DNA of 64,000 bases from an uncultured Eggerthellaceae bacterium (lineage in GTDB: Bacteria > Actinomycetota > Coriobacteriia > Coriobacteriales > Eggerthellaceae). Position 1 is the stretch's first letter; each line of letters begins with the position of its first letter. The translations under genes and the position numbers were made by a program. The notes beneath the pieces were generated by a model that ran no database searches, was not told where the DNA came from, and was given only the letters and a program-made list of their open reading frames with translations. Of this stretch, positions 27,535 to 35,348 are shown piece after piece. Where the stretch lies: assembly GCA_947626195.1 (NCBI GenBank), contig CANQRF010000006.1:20212-84211 (forward strand). Reading direction: 5' to 3'.

Positions 27535-27564
27535 AGGTGTATCGTTGAAATAAGGAGGTGCGCG

Positions 27565-28821
27565 TTGCGTGAATCATCTCGGCTAGAGTTTAAGGCGACA
27601 TATAGCAATACGTTTCTTAAAACGGTCAGCGCTTTTGCAAATTACGGTGACGGGGAAATCTTGTTCGGCATTGCTGACGACGGCTCACTTGTTGGCGTCG
27701 AGAGCCCTGATGACGTAGCTCTGCAGATCGAGAATGCGATTAACGATGCGCTCGACCCTGTTCCGGATTATGCCTTGGAGATCGAGGAGATCGACAACAG
27801 GCCCATCGTGCGATTATCCGTACGTGAAGGTCTTGATAAGCCCTATTTTGCGCAGGGCCGTGCATACCGTCGTACAAACACATCGACGGTTCAGGTGGAT
27901 CGTGCTCAACTGAAGCATCTTGTAGTCGATGGAGAGGGAATAAACTTCGAGGAACTGCCGTCCTTGCATCAAGACCTAACCTTTACCGCACTCAATGCCC
28001 AGCTTAAAGATAAGCTCGGGCTTGAGAAGGTGGACGTAGATACCCATAGAACCCTCGGGCTTTATACTCGTGAAAACGTGTTTAACAATGCCGCCTCCAT
28101 TCTGGCTGATAGCAACCATATGCCCGGGATCAGCTTCGTGCGTTATGGACGCGATGAGAGCGAGCTGAGAGAACACGAGATCATTGAAAATACGTCAGCG
28201 CTTTCCCAGCTTGATCAAGCGCTTGTGTTGTTTCGCCGCTTCTATATTGTTGAGCGCATTGAAGGGTTGTGGCGAAAGAGAGTCGAGCTTATTCCAGAGT
28301 CCGCTTTTCGCGAGGCGGTGGCTAACGCGCTTGTCCATCGGCGATGGGATTTGAATGCTCCAATTAAAATCGCTATGGATTCGGAGAAAATCGTTGTAAC
28401 TTCGGTCGGGGGCCTTCCGGAAGGCATAACCGAAGATCAGTATTTCAAAGGCGATCTTTCGCTTTTGCGAAATCCGATTCTTGGCAATATCTTTTTCAGG
28501 CTCGGCCTTATAGAAAGGCTGGGGACGGGCGTGCGTCGAATACGGAATTGCTACCGAGGATACATCGTCGGTCCATCGTTTGAGCTTACCGAAAGCTCTA
28601 TATCTGTCACTCTGCCCCTCATCGAGACCATCGATGAGGTGGGGCCAGATGAACGTGCAGTCATTGAGGCTTTGGAAAATTGCAATTCTGCCTCTCGCCG
28701 AGAGATCGAAAGGAATACGGGGCTCAATCAATCAAAGGTTGCGCGCATTCTTCAAGATCTGAATAAACGGCACATCGTCCATAAAAGCGGCTCTGCTCGT
28801 TCGACGCGCTATGCCCTTTAG
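27565..28821 (+). CDS. AlbA_2 (Schlafen-like) ATP-binding transcriptional regulator
   Basis: A 418-residue protein. The N-terminal AlbA_2 domain (about 1-110) begins ESSRLEFKATYSNTFLKTVSAFANY and continues GEILFGIADDG. A central region carries a GHKL-like ATP-binding fold, with FREAVANALVHRRWD and RNPILGNIFFRLGLIERLGTG. A C-terminal winged helix is seen at NSASRREIERNTGLNQSKVARIL. Such proteins are inferred DNA-binding regulators. TTG at 27565 has AAGGAGG five bases upstream. The palindromes at 27463-27534 suggest autoregulation. A distant family member lies at 46989. Confidence 0.85.
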   Translation: MRESSRLEFKATYSNTFLKTVSAFANYGDGEILFGIADDGSLVGVESPDDVALQIENAINDALDPVPDYALEIEEIDNRPIVRLSVREGLDKPYFAQGRAYRRTNTSTVQVDRAQLKHLVVDGEGINFEELPSLHQDLTFTALNAQLKDKLGLEKVDVDTHRTLGLYTRENVFNNAASILADSNHMPGISFVRYGRDESELREHEIIENTSALSQLDQALVLFRRFYIVERIEGLWRKRVELIPESAFREAVANALVHRRWDLNAPIKIAMDSEKIVVTSVGGLPEGITEDQYFKGDLSLLRNPILGNIFFRLGLIERLGTGVRRIRNCYRGYIVGPSFELTESSISVTLPLIETIDEVGPDERAVIEALENCNSASRREIERNTGLNQSKVARILQDLNKRHIVHKSGSARSTRYAL

Positions 28822-28921
28822 GGTTTGCGCTACGAAGTGCCATCGATGCGAAACGTGATGAGGTCTTTATGGAAGTCGGTATTTCTTCATCAAGGTGCTG
28901 GAGGGTAGACTCGCTCTCGGA

Positions 28922-29380
28922 TTATTCCCCTTCATCGAGCGAGACGACTTCGTAAAGATATTGGGAGGTTGCCTCGAGCTGGTCTTTTTTCAGCTGATGT
29001 TCCCAGATCGTGACGACCCGCCAGCCCTTCTCTTCCAGCTCGGCTCTCACGCGTTCGTCTCTTGAGACGTTTCGCTCGAATTTTGCTTCCCAATATGCGC
29101 GGTTCTTCTTGGGTATGGGGAGGTTGCAGGTGGGGCAGCGGTGCCAAAAGCACCCATGCACGAAAATCGCGAGCTTGCGCCCTGGGTAGGCGATGTCGGG
29201 GTGGCCGGGTGCTTTCTTCCAATCGAGCCGGTATCCGGGAAAGCCGATCTCGCGCAAGAGCCTCCTCACCGTGATCTCCGGCTTTGTGTCGCGCCGTTTG
29301 TTGCCACGCATCGACTTGCGGGTCTGCGGATCGACGTCCGCGCTCGATGTGGCAAGTATGTCCTTGAGCTCAGATTCCAT
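28922..29380 (-). CDS. vsr: Very short patch repair (Vsr) endonuclease
   Basis: About 152 residues. RKSMRGNKRRDTKPEITVRR opens the domain; the catalytic pattern GHPDIAYPGRKLAIFVHGCFWHRC contains the active-site aspartate and the zinc-binding His/Cys residues; RNVSRDERVRAELEEKGW follows. Vsr nicks T:G mismatches arising from deaminated 5-methylcytosine and normally accompanies a Dcm-type methyltransferase, but none is adjacent here. ATG 29380 gives the family N-terminus; the frame stays open upstream to a TTG at 29542 with no clear site and no recognised homology. Confidence 0.88.
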   Translation of the reverse strand: MESELKDILATSSADVDPQTRKSMRGNKRRDTKPEITVRRLLREIGFPGYRLDWKKAPGHPDIAYPGRKLAIFVHGCFWHRCPTCNLPIPKKNRAYWEAKFERNVSRDERVRAELEEKGWRVVTIWEHQLKKDQLEATSQYLYEVVSLDEGE

Positions 29381-29547
29381 CGCCAATATTTTCTCAAACT
29401 TTTTCGCCGCGCATCTTGGCTGCTGCAGATGCCTCGAGGTCCGCTTCGGCGGCTTTTCCTCGCGATACGACCTGCATATCGTCGGAAAGGGGAATGCATC
29501 CAAGCGAGGCCAGAACGCATCGGCCGACCATTCCTTAAGCAATGATT

Positions 29548-29576
29548 ATTATACGAGCAGGCGAGTTTTCCCGTCA
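29548..29576 (-). promoter_or_regulatory. Promoter upstream of vsr
   Basis: On the minus strand TGACGG (29571-29576) and a perfect TATAAT (29548-29553) are 17 bases apart. Transcription would begin near 29540, leaving a leader of about 160 bases before the vsr ATG. Confidence 0.6.
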
Positions 29577-29942
29577 GTGGAAAATCGGAATCATGAGCCA
29601 GAGGGCGTAGAGCACGATCACGATGCATCCGCCGAAGCAGAGCGCCGCGCCCAAACGGGAGAGGATATGCGCGGCATCTTTCTGGCGTACTGCCCTTCCT
29701 TGCGTGCCCTCGCTGGTGAGCAGACTCTCAGAAAGATTGACAGGGGATACATGGACGCGTGGTGCCTGCGCGGATGATGCTTGCGTAAGAGGCGGTTGCG
29801 CAGAAGATGCCTGCGCGGGGTAGGTCTGCCGGTTCGCCGTCTTTGTCCAGAGGCGAAAGCCGGTTGCATAGAGAAGGCAGATCGAGGTGGCGACTGCCAC
29901 CGTGACGCCCAGCACGAGTAAAAGGTTCGATAGTTCCTGCAT
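29574..29942 (-). CDS. Small two-helix membrane protein, unknown
   Basis: About 122 residues with a hydrophobic segment near the N-terminus (about 5-27) and another near the C-terminus (about 98-118). Between them is a Gln/Ala/Ser/Pro-rich loop with the repeat QASSAQ. No family is recognised. ATG 29942 follows GGAGAAAGG. It lies downstream of the Pit transporter gene on the same strand, but a 147-base gap makes cotranscription uncertain. Confidence 0.6.
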   Translation of the reverse strand: MQELSNLLLVLGVTVAVATSICLLYATGFRLWTKTANRQTYPAQASSAQPPLTQASSAQAPRVHVSPVNLSESLLTSEGTQGRAVRQKDAAHILSRLGAALCFGGCIVIVLYALWLMIPIFH

Positions 29943-30089
29943 AGTAACCCTTTCTCCAGTAATTTGAAATGTGGTTGGTAGGTGAGTTTTTCTCGGCACT
30001 ACGGGATATGGTGAAGTGGCGAATTGCCCGTATAGCCCAAATTCTCCCGAATCGCCCCCTGTTGCCCCAACAGCTGTGCGGCTCGGCGG

Positions 30090-31262
30090 TTAGGCAGCAG
30101 ATCCTGCCGAGGCGTGCTGCATGTCCGAGGGTGCGAACGGCATGGGCTCTGCCGATGAGCTGTTGACGTTCTTCGCGGTGATTGGGTCGCGGCGGGAGAG
30201 CAGGTAGATCGCCGTGATCGCGGCGACACCGAGAATACAGGAGCACACCGTGCCGGCAAACCCAAGGCGTGCGATGGAGCACATGCCTGCCCCGATAAGG
30301 GCTGCGGAGGGGAAGGTGACGAGCCATGCGATGAGCATCCGTCCGGCCACGGCCCAGTTGACGACCGACCCCTTCTTGCCAAGGCCCGAACCGATGATGG
30401 CACCCGAGCAGACCTGTGTGGTGGAGAGCGCAAACCCAAGGTGCGAGCTCACGAGGATCGCGGTCGCCGAGCTGGCCTCGGCGGCAAATCCCTGAGGGGT
30501 GGAGATCTCCGTCAGCCCCTTGCCGAGGGTGCGGATGACGCGCCAACCACCTGCATACGTTCCGGCTGCGATGGCAAGGCCGCAGGCTGCAACGACCCAA
30601 AGTGCCGGTGCCGAGCCGCTTTCCTGCAAGCCGACGGCTATGAGCGTCAAGGTGATGATGCCCATCGTCTTCTGGGCATCGTTTGTCCCATGCGACAGGG
30701 CCACGAGGCAGGCCGTCACCGTCTGACCATGGCGAAATCCCCGCTCGGTCTGCACTTCGTTCATGCGTCTCACGATGAAGAGCGCGAGCCTCACGGCGCA
30801 AAACGCCGCAAGCCCTGCCACGACAGGGGAGACGAGCGAGGGAACGAGTATCTTGGAAACGACGGCGCCGAAATTCACGCCCTCAACACCTGCTCCAACG
30901 ATCACCGCGCCGACAAGGCCGCCAAAGAGGGCGTGCGATGAGCTTGAAGGCAACCCGACGAGCCACGTGAGCATGTTCCAAATGATGGCCCCGAGGAGGC
31001 CGGCCAGGATAAATTCGGGCCCGATGGTAACTTGCGCTTCGTTGATGATGCCGCCCGAGATGGTCTTGGCGACCTCAACCGAGAGGAAAGCGCCTAGCAA
31101 ATTGAGCATTCCTGCAAGGAGAACCGCCACCTTGGGCTTCAAGGCTCCGGTGGCGATGGATGTGGCCATGGCATTGGCGGTGTCGTGAAAACCGTTCGTG
31201 AAATCAAAGGCAAGGGCGACCGCGATCACCAACCCCACGATGACCAGCGTGAATGGATCCAT
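30090..31262 (-). CDS. pit: PiT-family inorganic phosphate transporter
   Basis: About 390 residues and some ten membrane helices. Both PiT signature repeats are present: FDFTNGFHDTANAMATSIATG near the N-terminus and ALSHGTNDAQKTMGIITL in the second half. It imports metal-phosphate coupled to protons or cations. ATG 31262 follows GAAAGAAGG. It is divergent from a PhoB/PhoR-like pair, with regularly spaced GTAAAGT repeats between them, so phosphate control is likely (inference). Confidence 0.92.
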   Translation of the reverse strand: MDPFTLVIVGLVIAVALAFDFTNGFHDTANAMATSIATGALKPKVAVLLAGMLNLLGAFLSVEVAKTISGGIINEAQVTIGPEFILAGLLGAIIWNMLTWLVGLPSSSSHALFGGLVGAVIVGAGVEGVNFGAVVSKILVPSLVSPVVAGLAAFCAVRLALFIVRRMNEVQTERGFRHGQTVTACLVALSHGTNDAQKTMGIITLTLIAVGLQESGSAPALWVVAACGLAIAAGTYAGGWRVIRTLGKGLTEISTPQGFAAEASSATAILVSSHLGFALSTTQVCSGAIIGSGLGKKGSVVNWAVAGRMLIAWLVTFPSAALIGAGMCSIARLGFAGTVCSCILGVAAITAIYLLSRRDPITAKNVNSSSAEPMPFAPSDMQHASAGSAA

Positions 31263-31422
31263 GTTCTTCAACCTTCTTTCGTTCTTAAGTCTATGAGCTT
31301 CAAATTGCGCGGGCTCAAAGGGCAAATTGATGCCATACGCTGGGCAAACGTATGAGGCAAGCCCTGAGGGCAAGCCGCTTTCGCCCGCAGCACAAAGGAT
31401 AGGAAAGCCCCATCAGCCCTCA

Positions 31423-31451
31423 GTAAAGTGAACGTAAAGTTTGGGTAAAGT
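31423..31451. promoter_or_regulatory. Three GTAAAGT repeats at exact 11-bp spacing (Pho-box-like)
   Basis: GTAAAGT occurs at 31423, 31434 and 31445, one helical turn apart, in the 252-base gap between pit and the response regulator gene. PhoB/PhoP-type regulators bind direct repeats with an 11-bp period, though the E. coli and Bacillus consensus differs. The array lies about 60 bases before the regulator start. Confidence 0.75.
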
Positions 31452-31514
31452 TTGGCGAGCGCCCTGCGGATGCGCACCGCTGGGCGGTAGTATTTTCACT
31501 GGGCGAAAAGCCTC

Positions 31515-32258
31515 ATGGGTGAAGAGGAAGAAAACATCGGGAGACGAAGCCGCCACGTGATCTATTACCTCGAAGACGACGTTCACATCAGGGATCTCAC
31601 CATATATGCGCTCAAGCAGGCAGGATATGAGGCTTGCGGCTTCGGTCGCGCCGAAGAGCTCTTCGATGCCTGCAAGAAGCTTGCGCCCGAGCTCATACTT
31701 CTCGACATCATGCTGCCCGGTTCCGATGGGCTGGAAGTTCTGCGAGGCATCAGGGGCAATTCCCGCTACGCGCCGATTCCCGTCATGATGCTGACGGCGA
31801 AGGGCACGGAATACGACAAGGTGATCGGCCTCAATGAGGGAGCCGACGATTACTTGGCGAAGCCTTTCGGCATGATGGAGCTGATAGCGCGCGTCGGGGC
31901 CTTGCTGCGGCGATCTGCTCGCACATTTGCCAGAGAGGATGATGAGGAGCTGAATGGAGGCGCGCTCAGGCTCTCGGTGGCTTCCCATAGCGCAAGCGCT
32001 AACGGGGTGCCGCTTCAGCTGACGCGCAAGGAGTTCGATTTGCTGCGCGCCCTTATGAGCCATCCAGGTCGTGTTCTTACGCGCAACCAACTGCTCGCCG
32101 ACGTCTGGGGGATCGACTTCGCCGGCGAGACGCGAACGGTCGACGTGCACGTTCAGACGTTGCGCCAGAAGATCGCCGCTGCCGATTCCGCGAGCGCCGC
32201 TCTGATCGAGACGGTTCGCGGGGTGGGCTACCGTTTCACCGACGCGGCGGGAAACTGA
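31515..32258 (+). CDS. OmpR/PhoB-family response regulator
   Basis: A 247-residue DNA-binding regulator. The receiver domain (about 15-130) has the acidic pair in YYLEDD, the phosphorylation aspartate in LILLDIMLPGSDG, and the conserved lysine in DYLAKPFG. The C-terminal winged helix (about 150-245) includes LTRKEFDLLRALMSHPG, RTVDVHVQTLRQKI and VRGVGYRF. It precedes its sensor kinase by 13 bases. Position opposite pit and beside the GTAAAGT repeats suggests phosphate-starvation control, like PhoB. Confidence 0.9.
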   Translation: MGEEEENIGRRSRHVIYYLEDDVHIRDLTIYALKQAGYEACGFGRAEELFDACKKLAPELILLDIMLPGSDGLEVLRGIRGNSRYAPIPVMMLTAKGTEYDKVIGLNEGADDYLAKPFGMMELIARVGALLRRSARTFAREDDEELNGGALRLSVASHSASANGVPLQLTRKEFDLLRALMSHPGRVLTRNQLLADVWGIDFAGETRTVDVHVQTLRQKIAAADSASAALIETVRGVGYRFTDAAGN

Positions 32259-32271
32259 AGGGCGTCTCGCT

Positions 32272-33873
32272 ATGATGCTTTCCGCGAACTCTCGCGCCGA
32301 ATCGCGGGGTCGGCATCGGGAGTCCCCGAAAACGCCGAGCCTGCAAAAGACCATCTTTTCCCATATCGTCGCCTTCGCGCTCTTCATCGTCGTCATCCTC
32401 ATCGTCGGCTTTGCCGCGGTGTTCTATGCCGTACAAGAGTCCGAAAACGAGCGGATGCTCATGGCGCAAGCCTCAAGCCTTGCCGAAGAGCTGAACGGAT
32501 GCAGCTTTGAGGAGCAGGAATCCATCGTCAGCGTGCAGAGAAACGCACGGGTTCGCATCTCGTTGATCGACGACGAGGGCACCGTCGTCTTCGACACCAA
32601 TCCTCGGGCCTACGGCGTCAACCATGGCGATCGACCCGAGGTGGGCGCGGCCATCGAACAGGGGGAGGCTTCGCTTGTCAGGCAATCTGCCACGATAGGA
32701 AGCGATCTCGTCTATGCCGCCGTTCGCCTTGATGACGGGGCTGTTCTGCGTCTTTCGATGGAGCGGCAATCGATCAGCGGTTTCCTCGGCTCGCTCATGG
32801 CCCCGCTTCTCGGTGTTGCCGCAATTGTGGTGCTCATTGTGTTTTTGGTCTCGCGCCGCCTTTCCCGCCGCATCCTTGGGCCCATCGATGCCATCGATGT
32901 TGAGAATCCTCTCGGCAACGAGATATATAGCGAGATGACGCCGTTGCTGGAATCGATCGATCGCCAGCAGAGGCAGCTCAAAGCGCAGAACGAGGAGCTT
33001 GCCCGCGCGGAGAGCTTCCGCCGTGAGTTCTCATCCAACGTTTCGCACGAGTTGAAGACCCCGCTGCAGGTTATTGCCGGCTATGCGGAGCTCATCAACA
33101 ACGGGTTGCTTGATATGAATGATCTACAACGGGTGGCGGGTATCATCAACGACGAGGCGAACGCGATGCGCTCCATCATCGACGACGTGCTCATCCTCTC
33201 GCGCCTTGACGAATCTGCCTTCGATCAGGACGCGCAGACGTTGGTCGACCTCCGTGCTGTTGCCGAGCGCATCTTCGCGCGGTTGGAGCCCGTTGCTCGC
33301 GAGAAGGGTGTTTGCCTGTGCCTTGAGGGGGAATGTGCTCAGATATGGTGCAATGAGACACTCATCGAGATGGCACTCTCCAATCTCGTGGAAAACGGCA
33401 TCCGCTACAACGTTGCGGGAGGTGAGGTCACGCTTGCATTGTCTGATGGCATTATGGCTGAGGGAGAGGGCTCGATCGCGCTGGGCGGTGGCGCTGGTGC
33501 TCTGCCTAACGGAGAGGCCGCGATCGCGCTCAGCGATGGCGTTATGCCGGATGGCGCTCTGCGCGAGGGCGCATTGTCCGGTGTATTGCCAGATGGCGAA
33601 ATGCCTCGCGGCGTGCCCTGTGCCGTCATTGCGGTGAGCGATACGGGAGTTGGCATCGCCGAGGACGAGCAGCAGAAGATCTTCGAGCGATTCTATCGCA
33701 TTGAGAAGAGCCGTTCGAAGGAAACCGGCGGAACGGGCCTCGGGCTCGCCATCGTCAAGCATGCCGTGGCCTATCATCGGGGCACGATCGAGGTTTCCAG
33801 CGAGTTGGGCGCTGGCACAACCTTTGTTGTGAAGATTCCCTTGCGGGCGAGCAAGAGACACGGCGACGGATGA
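32272..33873 (+). CDS. Sensor histidine kinase (PhoR/ResE-like) with repeat insertion in ATPase domain
   Basis: A 533-residue membrane sensor. It has a first membrane helix at about 25-50, an extracellular sensor region, a second helix at about 175-198, a HAMP-like linker, and a dimerisation domain with the phospho-accepting histidine in FSSNVSHELKTPLQVIAGY. The ATPase domain shows the N box NLVENGIRYN, then the G1 box VSDTGVGI, and TGGTGLGLAIVKH. Between N and G1 boxes, where few residues are normal, is an insertion of about 60 residues (about 386-445) built of imperfect copies of ALSDGxMxxG. The partner regulator is upstream; the signal may be phosphate. Confidence 0.9.
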   Translation: MMLSANSRAESRGRHRESPKTPSLQKTIFSHIVAFALFIVVILIVGFAAVFYAVQESENERMLMAQASSLAEELNGCSFEEQESIVSVQRNARVRISLIDDEGTVVFDTNPRAYGVNHGDRPEVGAAIEQGEASLVRQSATIGSDLVYAAVRLDDGAVLRLSMERQSISGFLGSLMAPLLGVAAIVVLIVFLVSRRLSRRILGPIDAIDVENPLGNEIYSEMTPLLESIDRQQRQLKAQNEELARAESFRREFSSNVSHELKTPLQVIAGYAELINNGLLDMNDLQRVAGIINDEANAMRSIIDDVLILSRLDESAFDQDAQTLVDLRAVAERIFARLEPVAREKGVCLCLEGECAQIWCNETLIEMALSNLVENGIRYNVAGGEVTLALSDGIMAEGEGSIALGGGAGALPNGEAAIALSDGVMPDGALREGALSGVLPDGEMPRGVPCAVIAVSDTGVGIAEDEQQKIFERFYRIEKSRSKETGGTGLGLAIVKHAVAYHRGTIEVSSELGAGTTFVVKIPLRASKRHGDG

Positions 33874-33918
33874 GATGTATCGCACGACAGAAGCTAACGC
33901 CTCTCGATCAAACGTAAT

Positions 33919-34533
33919 TTACCCGTCGTTTTCAAGCGGAGCTTCGTAGAGCGCAATGATGCCGCGATCCGCATGGGAAAGCGCCTCATCAATGTCGGCG
34001 AGCACGTCGAACGTAATATTGCATTTGCCGCTTTCGATTCTGCTTAAATACGGCTGGTCAATGCCAACGGCATCGGCGAGTTCCCGTTGTGTGAGCCCAA
34101 GCGATTCCCTGCGTTTTCGTATGGTCTCGCCAAGCTTTATGCGGCGCTTGAGAACATGGTCGTCGTGTTTTGAGCGATAAAACGCCTCATCTATTTCATT
34201 GACGGCGAAGCTGTCCTGAGAGCTTATTCCGCGCGTGCTTCTCAGCAACTCCAATTCGCTGTATTCCTCGAGCCCATGGGCTGCAAGTATTTCTCCGATA
34301 TTTTGCCGCCCTGATGGCGGAATGCGCTCGCGCACCCATCTGAGCGCAAGGTCGTGACCTAAGTGCAGCTCATGCTTTTCAACAAACGGGGAAAAGAATG
34401 CGGGCACTTGCTCGCTCGAAACGGTCGGCTCAATATCGATGCTAAAGCCATCCTTTGATGAGTGCCGCATGAAAGCACAAGGGACGGCTTTTCTCTTTGA
34501 CTCGTCTTGAATGGCGAAATAAGTCTCGTTCAT
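33919..34533 (-). CDS. XRE-family regulator with unknown N-terminal domain
   Basis: A 204-residue protein. The C-terminal helix-turn-helix (about 135-190) reads RKRRESLGLTQRELADAVG then QPYLSRIESGKCNIT, a clear XRE/Cro fold. The first 120 residues are unrecognised and include RWVRERIPPSGRQNIGEILA and GLEEYSELELLRST. No partner toxin is adjacent. An 11-bp inverted repeat enclosing TATAAT lies upstream (34595-34626), which suggests autorepression. Confidence 0.75.
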   Translation of the reverse strand: MNETYFAIQDESKRKAVPCAFMRHSSKDGFSIDIEPTVSSEQVPAFFSPFVEKHELHLGHDLALRWVRERIPPSGRQNIGEILAAHGLEEYSELELLRSTRGISSQDSFAVNEIDEAFYRSKHDDHVLKRRIKLGETIRKRRESLGLTQRELADAVGIDQPYLSRIESGKCNITFDVLADIDEALSHADRGIIALYEAPLENDG

Positions 34534-34594
34534 TGTTCATTACTAATCGATTGTTTGCTAACGATATCCCGTGAGGCCATCATATGCCCTTTCT

Positions 34595-34626
34595 CTATGT
34601 GTATGCATTATAATACATACACATAG
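34595..34626. promoter_or_regulatory. Inverted repeat around a -10 element (XRE operator candidate)
   Basis: Perfect 11-bp arms CTATGTGTATG (34595-34605) and CATACACATAG (34616-34626) surround a spacer containing TATAAT (34609-34614). It lies about 62 bases upstream of the XRE start on the minus strand, so a bound regulator would block the promoter. Confidence 0.7.
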
Positions 34627-34700
34627 ATTGCACAAAGCGTGATTCTCGGGGTAACCGAAAACTCCTTGCAGCAGCATTCACCCACACGGCATCCCTTTTA

Positions 34701-34765
34701 TCCATATAATGGGGCTCATGCATATGGATTTATGCATAGAGGGCACATTGAAGAGGGGTAGAAAG
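34701..34765 (+). repeat. Second copy of the promoter-like block, before yjbQ
   Basis: This stretch aligns with 27354-27425. It contains CATATAATGGGGCTCATGCA with TATAAT as -10, then CATAGAGGG, ATTGAAGA and GAAAGGG just before the yjbQ start, where the last elements double as the ribosome-binding region. Confidence 0.75.
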
Positions 34766-34778
34766 GGAAGGGGCGTGC

Positions 34779-35183
34779 GTGAACTTTTTCGAACATACGG
34801 TGGCGACTGACCGCGCTCAGCAGATGATGAAGATCACCGAGCTGGTGCGTGAGGATATTGAGAAAAGCGGCATACGCGAGGGCATCGTCGTCGTGTTTTC
34901 GCCGCATACGACGGCAGGTCTTACCATCAACGAAAACGCCGATCCCGACGTCGTGCGCGATGTGCTGATGGCGATGGAGGAGGCGTTTCCCACGGACAAC
35001 CCGAAATATCGGCATTTCGAGGGAAACTCCCACGCTCATATCAAAACGACCTGCTTTGGCTCCTCGCAGACGATGATCCTACACGACGGCAAGCTGGTGC
35101 TCGGTGTGTGGCAGGATCTCTATTTCTGCGAGTTTGACGGTCCCCGCACCCGCCATTTCTTTGTCAAAGTGCTGGAAGGATAA
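34779..35183 (+). CDS. YjbQ-family protein (UPF0047)
   Basis: A 134-residue YjbQ-fold protein. Conserved features are VFSPHTTAGLTINENAD with the family histidine, and MILHDGKLVLGVWQDLYFCEFDGPR near the end with the HxxxxLGxWQ motif. Some homologues have weak thiamine-phosphate synthase activity; the true role is unclear. The GTG at 34779 follows GGGAAGGGG. A long palindrome lies 68 bases after the stop codon. Confidence 0.9.
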   Translation: MNFFEHTVATDRAQQMMKITELVREDIEKSGIREGIVVVFSPHTTAGLTINENADPDVVRDVLMAMEEAFPTDNPKYRHFEGNSHAHIKTTCFGSSQTMILHDGKLVLGVWQDLYFCEFDGPRTRHFFVKVLEG

Positions 35184-35250
35184 AGCAAAACATTGCTGCT
35201 GATACGAATTTACGTATGAGAATGACGAGATGCAGGGAATCTCAGCAAAA

Positions 35251-35285
35251 AGATCTGATGAGATAGCATGTATCTCATCAGATCT
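35251..35285. promoter_or_regulatory. Perfect 35-bp palindrome matching the AlbA_2 operator
   Basis: Perfect 15-bp arms AGATCTGATGAGATA and its complement enclose GCATG. The inner core TGATGAGATA-N5-TATCTCATCA is the same as site 2 at 27491-27521. The following TTGAAATAAG also occurs after the 27.5-kb operators. No regulator gene follows here; the next gene is on the opposite strand. It has no T-run, so it does not look like a terminator. Confidence 0.85.
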
Positions 35286-35348
35286 TGAAATAAGCGACAA
35301 GGTCGCTCTGGTAAGCAGGGGCTGCGATGAAGTTTCGCGCGTATTGCT

